Assembly: GCA_033807695.1 (NCBI GenBank)
Contig: CM066300.1
Coordinates: forward strand, 930,001-994,000
Direction: 5' to 3'
Source of the DNA: Daedaleopsis sinensis
Taxonomy: Eukaryota > Basidiomycota > Agaricomycetes > Polyporales > Polyporaceae
Length of the DNA stretch: 64,000 bases
Shown: positions 34,454-45,796 of the stretch, piece after piece
Numbering within the stretch: position 1 is the first letter of the stretch
Layout: each line of letters opens with the position of its first letter
Position numbers and translations under genes: made by a program
Notes under the pieces: model-generated
The model's database searches: none
What the model was told of the DNA's origin: nothing
What the model saw: the letters and a program-made list of their open reading frames with translations, nothing else

Positions 34454-36364
34454 AGCAGAGACTTCAAGCTCGCCCGCCTCCCTCTCCAGAAGCTGGTGCT
34501 GTGCCCAGGCAGCCAGCACTGCGTCCTCACGTGTACAGCTCGTCATCGATGCAAGACCCGTCCGCCGTCCGACTCCCCTGCGATGTCCTCGAGCAGCTCT
34601 GGATCGTCCCGCATATAGCCAGCTCGCGTCAATGCGAGACTCGCCCGCCGTCGTCTGTGACGTGCTCGAACAGCTCTGAACCACCCCGCAACGTCGTCCG
34701 CGCACGACAGTCCGCCGTCCGCCTGTCCTCCGGCACTGCCCGCGTCCTACCCAAGCGCCACTGCGCTCTCCTGCTGTCCGTGATCGATGTAGAATCGCCC
34801 CAAGCACGTACGCGATTCGCGCTTCGACGTGCGCTCGGCTCAAGACCCGCAGTGCACTACTCACATGCGTAGATTGCGCCAGTAGCCTCGCACTCGCGCT
34901 TTCTCCCGCCGCACCGCAATCTCGGAAACACAATATGCAATGGTGAGTGTCTGGTCTGCATATTCAGCTCGCAGCCCGACCCACTTGCAACCCTAGCTCG
35001 GCGCATTCATGCGCTCTTCACCGCAATCTGAGCCGCCGCGAGATCATGCCGAACACGTACGTGATTCGCATCGGTGTGTGTGCTCAGCTCAAGACCCGCA
35101 GTGCACGACAAACAAAAGCTCGACACACAAACCCGCTGAGAGACTGCGCTAGCTCGCCGCAGTCTCTCCAGCCCGAGAGCATGCTTGTCGGCGAGCTCGA
35201 GCAGACCACTCACCTTCGCAGATCCCGCCAGTGCCGTCATATGTCGGCCGGCCTCGCGATTGCTGCCGCCGCTGCTCTGCGATCTCGCAACGCATCGGTG
35301 AGTGACTCATCTGCGTACTCAGCTCGCAGGCGGACTCACCTACAGCCATAGCCGTGCTGCACTGCGCATTGCGCTTCCAACCGCGATTCGAGCCGGACAC
35401 TTGGGCAAGTCGTCTCTGCTACACTCCCGATGCGAGTGCGCTCGATCCGAGCTGGCCTCACACAGATACAGCTCGGTTAGCGCATGCAGGACGGTGCAGG
35501 ACGTGGCGGAGTACGCACCTCACTCCCAGTCTTCCCGCGTCGGCTCTGGCCTCGATTGATCCGTCCACGTCCTGCAACCCACTGAAGGTGAGTGACTGAC
35601 AACTGTGTACACCGAAATGGAGACCCTGACGACGCAACTCTGCGCCCTGGGCAATTTGTTTGCCTCCCTTCTGTGCCAGGCCATGCTGTCTCCATCGTGT
35701 CCGGATTCTAGCGGTATGCACTCTACCCGCCAACCTTCATTTACGTCCTTGTCCGCGCAGATGCTGATCAATAATGTCATTCCAGTGCTCTCCGCCATAG
35801 TATGGGTACGAGCAAGTGCAGTCGTTGCGCCCGCCGTGGCAGCCTGCTTATACGATAGACCTGCATACAGGTAGACCAGTCCCGTGGAGGGTGGGCAGCA
35901 TGAGGAGCTTGCCACGAGTATGTTCACGGATAAGCTCCGCTTACATGTAATGTGTACGCAGACTGCTTGTGTGGACGGCAAATATACCTGCCAAAGCAAC
36001 CAAACCGCAGCGCTTAGTTGTGCTACCAAAACGGGCACTTGCTACGCGCCGTGCCATCTACCTAATTAGGAATCACAACCTGCACCCCACGGTGAGCTCT
36101 TCGTACTGGCCACATCTCACCACACGCACTCAAGGGGTGCTATAACCTCGATCTTGTAAGTACCCAACGTCAGTGTGATGCATAATTCTGAACAGAAAAC
36201 GGTGCCAGGTGAGTTGTTTAGGTACGACAATACACAAAGCTTCGTGGGCACTTGCGTGGCAGCCAGGTGAGGTGCACAAGGGCTTGACGACATGCAAAGC
36301 TTGTCGCTATGGTGCTTGGCTCGTCGTCAATAACACACCCTCAAACATATGTTTGCCTGTACCC

Positions 36365-36371
36365 TATAAAA
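36365..36371 (+). promoter_or_regulatory. TATA box of the first KDZ accessory gene
   Basis: TATAAAA, 61 nt upstream of the ATG at 36432, followed by a pyrimidine-rich leader (ttgctccccc near 36410). Good spacing for a core promoter. Confidence 0.6.
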
Positions 36372-36431
36372 GCCGTACACCCACCGTCTCGTGCATATCG
36401 CACACTTCTTGCTCCCCCCCTTCCATCCTCC

Positions 36432-37405
36432 ATGTACCGACACATCGTTAGCCCACTGGCCACACGTGGATCTGGGTCGTCGAAGAATACCTCCTCCACG
36501 GCACAGTCTCATACCTCGTTGCTGGATAAAACACCAGAGGAATCTACCCTTCGTTTTCGAAACGACAAATCCCAAACTGACGTAGTGATGTTTGTATACA
36601 ATGAGGTACGTTCTATTATGCCTATCGTGTAACCATCTCCCCAATGTCCTCGCAGGATGATCAACTCCCCATCCCCGTCATCGCCCTGGCCGCCACGAAC
36701 AGCTCCGCTACCTGCCAGTTTGTCTTCAAGCAAGCACGAGTGTACAAGCTCCTAGGCCTAGAAATGAAGAGCTCAGCACCGGAAGTTACCTACGAGTCCT
36801 TCGGAGTGGGTCTTAACCAGTGGTCCAGGTGGTTATTCCACGACGTCGAGGTCGAACTCCACATCGGAGTACCCCTTATCGTCCGCCGTCTTGGTGTGAC
36901 CAGAACCCCATACCTCGAGCATTATGTTCGTCTCATCTGCCAGTCTCCGCAAGGAGGATCATCGTCTTCTCAACTTTCACGCATGGGGTCAGCCACATAC
37001 CGCCCTCGCGATCCGACTACTCCCGGTTTCACGCTGAACCACCTCCGCCGTGACAGCAGCTCGCGCTCATCTCCGTCATCTGCTTCGTTTTCCTCATCTC
37101 CCACATCGACACCCATCCGTGCGTTGCTATCCTCATACCAGGGCGAGAAGACCCCTCGGGGTATCAAGCGCGAGCCGTCCTCACCCTCTCTTTCGACTCC
37201 TACCAAGCGAATGAAAAGGCGCGACACCTCTTCTACCCCTCCTTCAGTATCTGTCAAGAAACCCAAGGCGCTGCGACAGGTCACACCAGCTGATGTCATC
37301 GAGATCTCTGACGATGAAGAGGTGTCTGTCAGCCGTCCTACGAACCCCGTCCGGAAAGGGTACAAGGTTCCGAAGGATGCGGAGGTGATTGAGATCTTGG
37401 ATTAG
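36432..37405 (+). CDS. KDZ accessory protein 1, with C-terminal SUMO-interaction-like motifs
   Basis: Function unknown; the protein is carried by the KDZ element. Two exons, 36432-36605 and 36656-37405 (307 aa). A short Ser/Thr-rich N-terminus leads to a folded-looking core of about 120 residues (IPVIALAATNSSATCQFVF, YESFGVGLNQWSRWLFHDVE, VRRLGVTRTPYLEHYVRLI). A basic, Ser/Pro-rich linker with KR motifs (STPTKRMKRRDT) may act as a nuclear localisation signal. The end carries VIEIS followed by DDEE (about residues 272-280) and a final EVIEILD. Both fit the hydrophobic-plus-acidic pattern of SUMO-interacting motifs. A TATA box lies 61 nt upstream of the ATG. I infer a nuclear accessory or regulatory role in transposition; this is not shown by the sequence. 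Confidence 0.75.
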
Positions 37406-38079
37406 CGTTCAGACATTCATATGTTCTCTCCATCCACTACATATGCCTACCTAGCTCACCCATGCACCATCGTAACGCATGTCCAGTGTGATGCTGAATC
37501 TGTATATGACACGTGACTAGCTAGACCTGTAGGAGACTCCACAGCGCGTTGGACTTTCAACTTGTTCCGATGCTTTCCACACCTTCATATCTACTCCCTT
37601 CTCTTCATTTCCTGCGATTACCACTGGTATTATAGTCTGTCAAGTATATACGACTCTATCCGAATGTTTTGCTCTTGATCTCGAGACCTCTGTTGGGAGG
37701 TATATTCAACCAAAATCTGAGTCACTTTCACGGTCACCCGGAGGCATCGGTCTACCACAGGTAAGTGCATACTATATCACTGGTGCGTCGATAATATTTG
37801 ACATGACGGTCGCGCAACTTGAAGCAGCGATAACATGGCAAAATCTCCCCGATTTAATCGAAGTCGCTTTCAAAGTTGAGCCACCGATGTGCATGAGCCA
37901 CTATCAGGCACGCCCGCTTTGTGTTGCAATGGCCTGGCTTCAAAGCATTGAGAGAAAGCTCCCGACGCAGCTGGTTATATCTGCCCACTCGCCGTTCTTC
38001 GTACAAGCACCATCTTCCTGAGCCCCAGTCTCACTCGTCGAACTACCCGTCTTAACGAGACTTACCACTCCACACAGGC
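37406..38079. other. Spacer between the two KDZ accessory genes
   Basis: It holds the 3' UTR of accessory gene 1, the promoter of accessory gene 2 and a 72-codon ORF (37803-38021) beginning MTVAQLEAAITWQNLPDLIE. That ORF may be an upstream exon of accessory gene 2 or a separate peptide; a CACACAG acceptor sits two bases before the chosen ATG at 38080. Confidence 0.4.
37803..38021 (+). CDS. Small ORF upstream of KDZ accessory gene 2
   Basis: 72 codons with an ATG start, moderately hydrophobic and Leu/Ala-rich, no recognisable family. It could be a 5' exon of the following gene, because a plausible CACACAG acceptor lies at 38072-38078, or an uncapped peptide ORF. Confidence 0.25.
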   Translation: MTVAQLEAAITWQNLPDLIEVAFKVEPPMCMSHYQARPLCVAMAWLQSIERKLPTQLVISAHSPFFVQAPSS

Positions 38080-40759
38080 ATGTCCCAGCCACCTGACGAC
38101 AGTAGCGGCAGTCAAGGCAAGCAGCATGGAGCTACTACCGTCGAGTCTCAAGCCACCCTGGACCCATGCAAGAAGTTCCCGTGGCACAAGTACAAAGAGG
38201 CTGAGAACTACTTGATGACACGTTTCGAGGAATTGCTCGTCGCGCCCGATGCCAAGCACAAAACAGAGATTAAGTCACATGCGATCGAGCACGTAGTAAC
38301 CAAATTCGACTTCTCTAAGCATGCTAATGTGGGTGATATGCGAAGGGTGCGTAATGATTAATCATACATGTATACCATGTGAGACTAACCACTACAACCG
38401 GGCAGATCACCGGAACATGGTTCAAGAACAAGCTTCAACGACTTCGAAGCACGGCAAGACACACCGGACTCGGAACTGGCCCGGCCACGGAGGTTACCCT
38501 TCCTGCTACGACACTTCCCCCTACCACTCAGCCTCACACGCTCCCGCTTGCGAACTCGCTGCTTGCTTCACCTTCTCGAACCCTCGACGAGAAGCTTGCC
38601 CCTCTCCTGAGTAGCACTAAAGGTCGTGCCCGTGGGCCGTCTAATCTATGGGCTGCAGAGCACAAGGATCTAGTCCGTCAACGGAAGCACGAACTGCAGG
38701 AGAGCGGATGTGTGCCAGGGCCGGGTGCTCACCAGAAGGCCGTGAAACAACTGTTCGAGGCACTCCCGGAGGACGAACAGAAGCTTTGGCAAGATCAAGC
38801 AAAGGACGACAAGCTCAACACAATTCAGGATGTCTCCAAATGTTACGAGTAGGTGTATAGCCTCGAATCTGTGTCTCAGGCCTAACCACCAGTTGAATGC
38901 ATACAGGAACCAGCAGAATTTTCCGCTAGTACTCGCAGCGCTCATCGACTCATTCATAGGTTTTGAGTCTGATGACATTGGAGAAGCTGTCGTCTTCTTT
39001 CGCATTGCTATGCGAAACGAGCAAGGTGGGATAGACTACGATCAGTACGTGCAACTACCACCAACATCATAAATTACCACTCATAACCATCTCGCCGTCT
39101 AGATACACCGTTGGAGCCGAAGGAGAAGAGTCCTTTACGGTATTCGGCGGTGGACCTACCCAAGCTGAGATAGATCGCTGGGAGAGCTTTGTCGAGCGGC
39201 ATCTACGTGAGCGGCAGTCATCTCATCTCCTGCGTGCGTGTGAGATGCTTACCCAGTGTCGAATATCAGCCAACAGCACAGCAGGGTTTACTCCTCGTGA
39301 TCCTGACTTGGAGTATGACAAGAGTGGACTTCCTCTTCTAGCCGCATACGACGCTTCAAAGTGGACCGTGGAAGAAACGGCCGCAATACTAGACCGCTGG
39401 TTTCACGCATTGTGGGGTATGTAGCCCGTGCATTACTAGTAATCTCACAGCAAAGTCTCACCGTTGTGGTTCACAATTGTTTCAGCTTTCTGCCGGAAAA
39501 GCAACAGCGATTTACCTAACGGACTGGACTGGCGTGTCATCGAAGAGGGCGGGTCCGTCTATGTGCCCAAGCTGTGGCGAGATGCTGGAATCCGCCGCCC
39601 ATCCCACATCCCCTGGTATACACTCCCTGCACTTTATCATCGGCTGTACGAGGCTCAGAAAGACGACAACGCTTTCCGATGGATCTTTCATGGTGATTCC
39701 CTGGATAAAGCTGAGTTGCTCGCCACCTCAGTCCCAAGTACGCCGACCAAAGTGCGCAAGGTGGTGGTGACAACCCCATCTAGAAGTTCGGCTGTACTAG
39801 TGCAGCCTCATACACCGTCGCGGTCTTCCCCCCACAATCATTCCCATCTCGCGTCTATTCCATCTCTAGCTTCCATACCCGAACATCCACAAGACACCAC
39901 CGGCACTGTACCAGCATCTAATGACAGTGCTACATCTGGAACCTCTCCCACCAGTGCGGCGACAGCCGCCGACTTCACTGAATCTAGCATCAGTAGCTCC
40001 GACAAGGCAGCGGCAGCCCAGACTGAGCTCATCACCCAGGCCGACCTCCCTTCTCCACCTCGTCTTCCAATTGCTGAGACTCCGGCAGGCCAGATCGGGG
40101 CTACTGAATCTTCGTCGGCCTCGACGATACTACCTGTGGTTCCCGGGCCAGTCGGTGACAAGCCTCTGACTACGGGTGCAGCGGAGACTGTAGTGGAAGG
40201 CAAGACCTCTCAATCCCCGGATATTCGACAAGCTGTTTCAATGTCTCCCATTCACGTTAACGGTGACGACTCCGACTCCTCCGCAACCGGCTCCAGTACT
40301 GCCGCAGTGCCAGCGGCGGTTGCAGCTATGGACAGTGTTGTGCGTGCCATGGACAACACGGACCGCATGTCCGAAGTCTCGTCACTCACAGATGCAATGA
40401 GTGACACATCTCGAACGGCAGATGCAAAGCGGCGAAGAGGAGGAGCGAAGTACCACCAGTCACCGGGCTCTGATATCAACGCGTCCAAGCGGGTCATGTC
40501 AGGCTCTAAGGATGTTGCTGAACAGCGGGCTGCCAAACGCGCCAAGCCGGATACTCATACCTCAGCGACTAATCCGCGCCGCTCAGTGCACCTAGGCCAT
40601 CAAGAGCAATCCAATGACGAGGGCGCTGTACCTGAGCGAGCTGAAGGATCGCCTAAGACATCGGCACTGACAAGGACGACTCGGAGTACTAATGGTAGAG
40701 GTCGCGGTGGCCCGAAAGCGGGTGGTCGGGGCGGCAGAAAGTCAAACGGTCGAAAGTAA
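38080..40759 (+). CDS. KDZ accessory protein 2 (HMG-box-like segment, disordered RG-rich tail)
   Basis: Exons: 38080-38346, 38406-38848, 38907-39044, 39103-39416, 39486-40759 (811 aa, frame-consistent). No named family is recognised. The layout resembles hypothetical proteins I associate with basidiomycete KDZ loci. Visible parts: FPWHKYKEAENYLMTRFEELL near residue 35; an HMG-box-like block at about 165-228 (RGPSNLWAAEHKDLVRQRKH, LFEALPEDEQKLWQDQAKDD); a helical block AVVFFRIAMRNE; EIDRWESFVERHL; and a conserved-looking VYVPKLWRDAGIRRPSHIPW followed by LPALYHRLYEAQ. The last ~300 residues are Ser/Thr/Ala-rich and disordered, with basic KRRRGG and a final GRGRGGPKAGGRGGRK typical of nucleic-acid binding. 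I infer a DNA-associated partner of the transposase or of target chromatin. Confidence 0.75.
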
Positions 40760-40765
40760 GAGTAG

Positions 40766-41045
40766 GATGGCTTGATGATCATCCGACGATGATTGTTGTC
40801 GGATGATCTTGTTTGATCTTCTTCAGATATATGTATAAGTATCGTACAAGGCTATCCAGGATGATCCCTCGGATGATCCGCAGTGTGCATGATCCTGGGA
40901 TCGTACTTAAGATGATCGTGAGATTATTCTGAGGATGATTCGTAGGATGATCCTTGGATGATCCTTGGATTAACCTGCAGTGTCCACATCATGTCAAGCC
41001 CGACCACCGGTAAGCTTATGATCCATAGCATACCGGATGATCTAG
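40766..41045. promoter_or_regulatory. Right subterminal cluster of GGATGATC motifs
   Basis: About ten ATGATC-type motifs occur in about 280 bp, including GGATGATCCTTGGATGATCC and GATGATCATCC. They mirror the left subterminal cluster and start immediately after the stop of accessory gene 2. Confidence 0.6.
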
Positions 41046-41049
41046 GATA

Positions 41050-41096
41050 TATGTTAATTAACATAAATGGATAATCTGACCTAAGTTACACCTCAG
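41050..41096 (-). repeat. Right terminal inverted repeat of the KDZ element (imperfect)
   Basis: In reverse complement it reads CTGAGGTGTAACTTAG, then gattatcc and tgttaattaa, paralleling the left end block by block. Confidence 0.6.
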
Positions 41097-41103
41097 CGCC
41101 GTG
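41097..41103. repeat. Right copy of 7-bp direct repeat flanking the KDZ element (candidate TSD)
   Basis: CGCCGTG, identical to 28962-28968, directly after the element's right terminus. Confidence 0.65.
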
Positions 41104-44100
41104 ATGAGAAACCCCGGAGAAGCTTCAGGTCCCTGTCTCGTTGCAAAATCTCTACATGACATAGTGTGCGACCATCCGAGTTTCGGGGAGCAGACTCATT
41201 ACAGAGACAGCGTGTGAGGTGAGTCTGGATCGCTCATGTCTCCATGTCCTTCTTCGCGAAGTGAAGGAGATCATGCCATCTGTCTAGTCCAGTTGTGAGA
41301 CCCATTCTAGCTCAATCATTCCCACTTCCATGTACTACGGAGGATGGCGTACGCGCATCGCCCATATCTCAGCGGCGGGCGATGCGCGCACGGCTTCTGC
41401 ATGCCAACGGCACTTGTGTGCTTTGCATTACTCCCGGATGACGCCGAGCTAGCACGAGCCTCCAGGACGCCCGAGAACGCGGGATTATGATGCGAACTAG
41501 GCAACTCTGATCAGAGTCCGAGGGCGACGTGCTCTTCTGGCGTGTTTCTCCCACTCCTCTGATCGACCTGCTAATCAGCGGAGGCTATACAACCGCCCGA
41601 AAACAGAAATCGGCGGGGATGTTCTATAGTAAGTACACTATCACCACGCTGCAGGGCCCGCGGCGCTCACAGCTTCGCATCTAGATGTCCAGATATTCTG
41701 ACCCGATATGTATGGATCACCCATCAGTCGAACAGGTGCGTGGCCATGAGAACTCGAGGTCATCTATCTGAGTTCGTGACCGTGCCTGCGTCCGCGGCCG
41801 GTTCTTCTGGGCCCGGTCGCAGAGTTCGATGAGGCTTATTTGACACTTCGCGAAGCTTCGTCACATGCATCCTGTGCGCGCCCTCGCCTCCATTCAATGC
41901 CCATTCATTATCCACCTCATTGATTGGTCGATGTATCACCGCCCAGCTCGTCCTCCGCAGATGCCTCGAGCGGAATAGACCGATCCATGAGATCTGCTCT
42001 GAAATTGTGCGTGCGCGTCGTTCTGCTGCTCACCTCTCTAGCCGCGCATGTTATCCCTGCTTCGCCGCAACGTCATCCTTGGCGCCATCGCGGACCTCGT
42101 GTTGGCCCCAAGTAGTCCAGCGTCGATGAGCTGACGTGCACAGCCGGTGAAGAAGAGCAGGCGCAATCGGGAGACACCCACACTCGCGCTAGATGAGTGC
42201 ATTTCATATGGCCAGCCCTCGGCGCGTGTAAAGCCTAGGAGAGTTAGACCCTGACCACCGAACCCTGCGCAGCAACTATGGCCGTTTTGAGTTGGCCGGA
42301 CGAGGATCAGCTGCTCGCCCGTCGAAGCACGGGCGCGTGAGTATGCATTGCACGCATGCGCATCTGGCAGCTGTCTCTGAGCGCAGCTTCTGTCCCCTGA
42401 CGCACCGCGAGCTTCTCTCCGAGGCCGGAATGCTGCCCGTCTTCGCAGAGCTTCGCATCCCCACGCGTGGCTTCCGGGAAGCCCCTCCAGGGCAGGGGTG
42501 TGCCACAACAGAGTTCAGAGCCCGCGTGCTGTCCGCCCCGCACGGCCGTTCCCTCACTTGCGGAGAAAGCCCGGGGAACTGCGCCCGGGTCAGGAATAAG
42601 CTCGTGTGAAGCATGGATGCAATGCCGACGGCGTGGGGCGAACCAGATCACTCGCGGTGGGTGTCAAGCGCGGCTGTAACATATGTTTGCTCGATTGGTA
42701 TGTTCGTACGCATCGTCCATGAATATGTCGATATTGACACCCCGACAGAGATCGTCCGACCAGGCCTTAAGGCCTTACCCCGGGCCCACGGCCGCGCTCC
42801 CGAGCTCAGCTCGCATGCTGTCCAGGCTTCGTTCCCCACCTTCGCATTCCCACGAGAGAAGGCCGGATGCCCCGCGTGGACAACAAGTTGCAGGGAACGT
42901 GCCATCCAGATATCCAGATCCGCCGTGCGACCGCTCGCACTCGCTCCGAGGGGCACGCCATCTGACCGCTACAGGCCCCGATCGTCCTTCCTCCCGGCCA
43001 GCTGCTTCGTTCCCCCGCCTGCGGTCTGCGACACAAGCGCACATGTGCCAGTGGCGCGAAGGTTTGCTCCCTGGCCGCATCCGTGCCACCACGCCATCCC
43101 ATCAATGTCGACGGCGGCGGCCTCGTGGCGATGCAAACCCGGACTCGGCGCGGGCGAGCGTCGTTCGCGGTTCGCGTCCAGACACGAGCATGACATCAAT
43201 GACACCCCGGCGTTCTGCGTTCTTACCGCCAGCTTCCACCCGGCATAGCACAGTGTGGATTCGCCCAGCGGTATGCCGAGGATGCCGAGCCGCGGCCTCC
43301 TGTCGCTCGCTATCGAGTAAGTTCACTCAGTGGTTCGGGCAGCTGGCAGTTTGCTCGACGTCTGCTGACGCCCCCCTTGCCCTGCTGTGCTTTGTAGTGC
43401 TTGTCTGGGCTGTGGCGTCCGAACCGCACAATTCGCGCCATCGAGATATTGGAAGAGAAGCGTCCAACGCGGGCGAATCGACGAAGGACGCTCTCCATTC
43501 CGGCGGGTCTCTCCTCGGACTCTATAGCTCTCGCGTTCAGGCCCTGACGACCCTCCCAGACCCTCACCTGCATAATAATACCCATCCAAGCTCCGGGCGT
43601 CAACAGCACGCGAGCTCAGCTCGAACGCCCTCGTCAATTGAGATTACATGACCAATCACCCTTCCACCTGGCGAATATTCAAACCCGTAGACCCAGCCCG
43701 TGATCATAAATTAATGCGCCGCCTTACCCCCGCGAACGGCATCGCCGTGGTGTGAGAAGGACATCTGACGCCCCAGAACCCCGGGGAAGCCGCATTGACC
43801 GAGCGGGCGGGTGACGGCGACTGCGTATGCATACGTAGCTGTTCCGACGGCATGCCAGTCGCGGTGCCCATGCGCCTAAGAATAGCTTAGCAGCCGGAGC
43901 CACTGCCAGGGCGGGAGAGGTACGGGAACGCTGTCACTGGTCAGATCCCGGCTGGCCGCTCACTCACGCATGACGACTCCCAGGGTCCAGCGAGAGTCGA
44001 GGCCAGTGGGGTGCTTGGCATGAGTACGGGCTCCGTGGGTGCCAAGAACCCGGACCGTGCGCGGAGGTTTGTCCATATACGCCGGGCCCCGACGTCGCGG

Positions 44101-45770
44101 AAAGCACAGACGCGCGAGCGGTCGATGGCGAATGGGGAGTGGACCGATGGCCGTGTGCGCTGCTTGCTCGCGAGCTGTGTTTGTGCCAATGCAGTCAGCA
44201 CTCGGCCCTGGACCCCCACCCATCCGACCTCGCGTCTCGGGCTCGTGCAGCAGGACCCAGGACCCAGCTGCCCGCCGTACGTGTCAGAGATGCTATGAGA
44301 ATCCAGAGAACGCTGCACACGAGACCCCGCCTGAGAAGGCACGCAACGGAACTTGAAGCCGCGGACTGGCAGAGCTCGAAGAGCGCGGGAGCGCATCCGA
44401 TTCTCAGCAATCGAACCAGCAGCACCCGTGTGCCACTCGGGCTCGGAGGCAATGGCTGATGCATGGACGTTCTGGATGGCGCTGAGCGTTCAGCGTTCAA
44501 ATATGCAACGTTCAGACTACAAGACTTCATACTTGGAAGGAAGGCGGCCCTCGGGAACGGAAGCGGACTCTGACACGACCAACAAAGTATGTACTTGCCA
44601 CCGCGCCCACCATAGCAGTACTCAAGTACTCACGCCTCCCGTCGATGTCAGATGATCGATGTCGGTGATCCCGCGGCAGGACCGTCTCGGACGCTCTCGA
44701 CTGGGAGCTACAACGGTTGCACTCTCGGTCCAGCATCCAAATCTGCTCCGCGCTACCAAACCGCCGAGTCCGCAGGCACGGCACGGCAGGACACCTCTCT
44801 CGCCCCCCGGCACACTCCGCGCGCTGCGTGCCGCGCAGAGTCGCCCGGCGGCGTGGCGCTTGGGCTAGCTTGGGTCCATTGGCGTTCACGTTCGCGTTCA
44901 CATCCGCCGCCGAGGTCCACCTTCGAGTCCGACATCCGACTCCGACTCCTCGCCGCGTCGTCACGCACACGCACACGCATCGTGCATCTTCACGCGGCTC
45001 TCTCTGAGCCCGCGGTATGGTTCGTGCCACTTGCATGCACAGCTTCACTTGGGCCCGTGGCGCAGGTCACTAGCTAGCTTGCAGCCCTGTGATAGCCACT
45101 TGCGACTGCGACTGCGAGCACGACTGCGATACGACTATGGCTGGCCGTGGTAGTGGTAGTGGTAGTGGGCGCGGCGCGCTCGCACGCGGCTCGAACGGGC
45201 GGATCGTCGATGTCGATGCGACGTCTCGCCCGCAGCGGCCTCGGGCGTGGCGCGTGTCCTTCGATTCAGATTCGGATGCGGATGCGGGTGCGGATTTGGG
45301 TTTGGGTTTGGGTTTAGGTTCGGTCAGTTCGTTTGCGTGCAGCGCGCGCGGACCTGCGACATTGACGTCGAACGCACGCTTGCGTCTGCGTTTGCCCAGG
45401 GCCTGAGCAAGCCTGAACCTTCGTCTACGTCTACGTCTACGTCTACTGCCAATAGCCAGCGCGCATGTGTCAAGCTCGCTCGCAGCGCTACCCTAGACCA
45501 TCGCGCGCGTCCGAATCCATGTCTGGTGAGCGTCACTCACTCTTGTTCTGCGCACCGCACAGGCTGTCTGACTGTCCGTGAATGTGATTGGGTCCAGTGC
45601 TAATACGATGCATGCGCGGCTGCAGGCGGGGTGTCGATCGCCCAGTGTCGTCCGCAGCTCAAGCATCCCCGGCCCGCAGTTCGCAGCGCAGCGCGAGGGC
45701 TCAGGGTGCTGCACAGGACCTAGACACCAACGAACGTCCGCGTCGAGTCGAGTGTCGCGTGAAGATGCGG

Positions 45771-45796
45771 ACATCGACATCGACATCGACATCGAC
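45771..45796. repeat. GACATC hexanucleotide repeat
   Basis: About four perfect units of acatcg/gacatc in intergenic sequence. Confidence 0.85.

Larger units (their letters stand above)
33589..36431. other. Central segment of the KDZ element: GC-rich degenerate repeats between divergent genes
   Basis: It lies between the leftward transposase and the rightward accessory genes, so it carries their promoters. From about 34.5 to 35.6 kb there are diverged tandem-like units. Sequence around 34955-35050 recurs in altered form around 35300-35400, and a DVLEQL-encoding stretch occurs twice near 34590 and 34660. One frame at 34187-34453 looks protein-like and is listed separately. The remainder is unrecognised. 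Confidence 0.45.
28969..41096. mobile_element. KDZ-family DNA transposon, ~12.1 kb, with accessory genes
   Basis: The element has all parts expected of an autonomous DNA transposon. The ends are CAGGGACTGCACTTAG on the left and, in reverse complement, CTGAGGTGTAACTTAG on the right. They share ACTTAG and then an imperfect inverted repeat of roughly 34 nt with about 70% identity (for example TGTTAACTAA against TGTTAATTAA). Both ends touch a direct CGCCGTG, fitting a 7-8 bp target-site duplication. Inside lie clustered GGATGATC-like motifs at both ends, a leftward 11-exon KDZ transposase (29353-33588), a central GC-rich repetitive segment (about 33.6-36.4 kb), and two rightward accessory genes (36432-37405 and 38080-40759). 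The transposase frame is intact, suggesting a young or recently active copy. Termini were inferred by eye. Confidence 0.8.

Noticed and set aside
28969..41096. TET/JBP-type dioxygenase gene inside the KDZ element
   Set aside because: Such genes accompany some fungal KDZ elements, so I looked for the HxD...H iron-binding pattern in the element; none of the coding segments shows it.
42683..43651. 322-codon open frame on the + strand
   Set aside because: GC-driven Arg/Ser/Pro-rich frame with equally long overlapping frames on the other strand; no domain, no start context, no splice-linked continuation.
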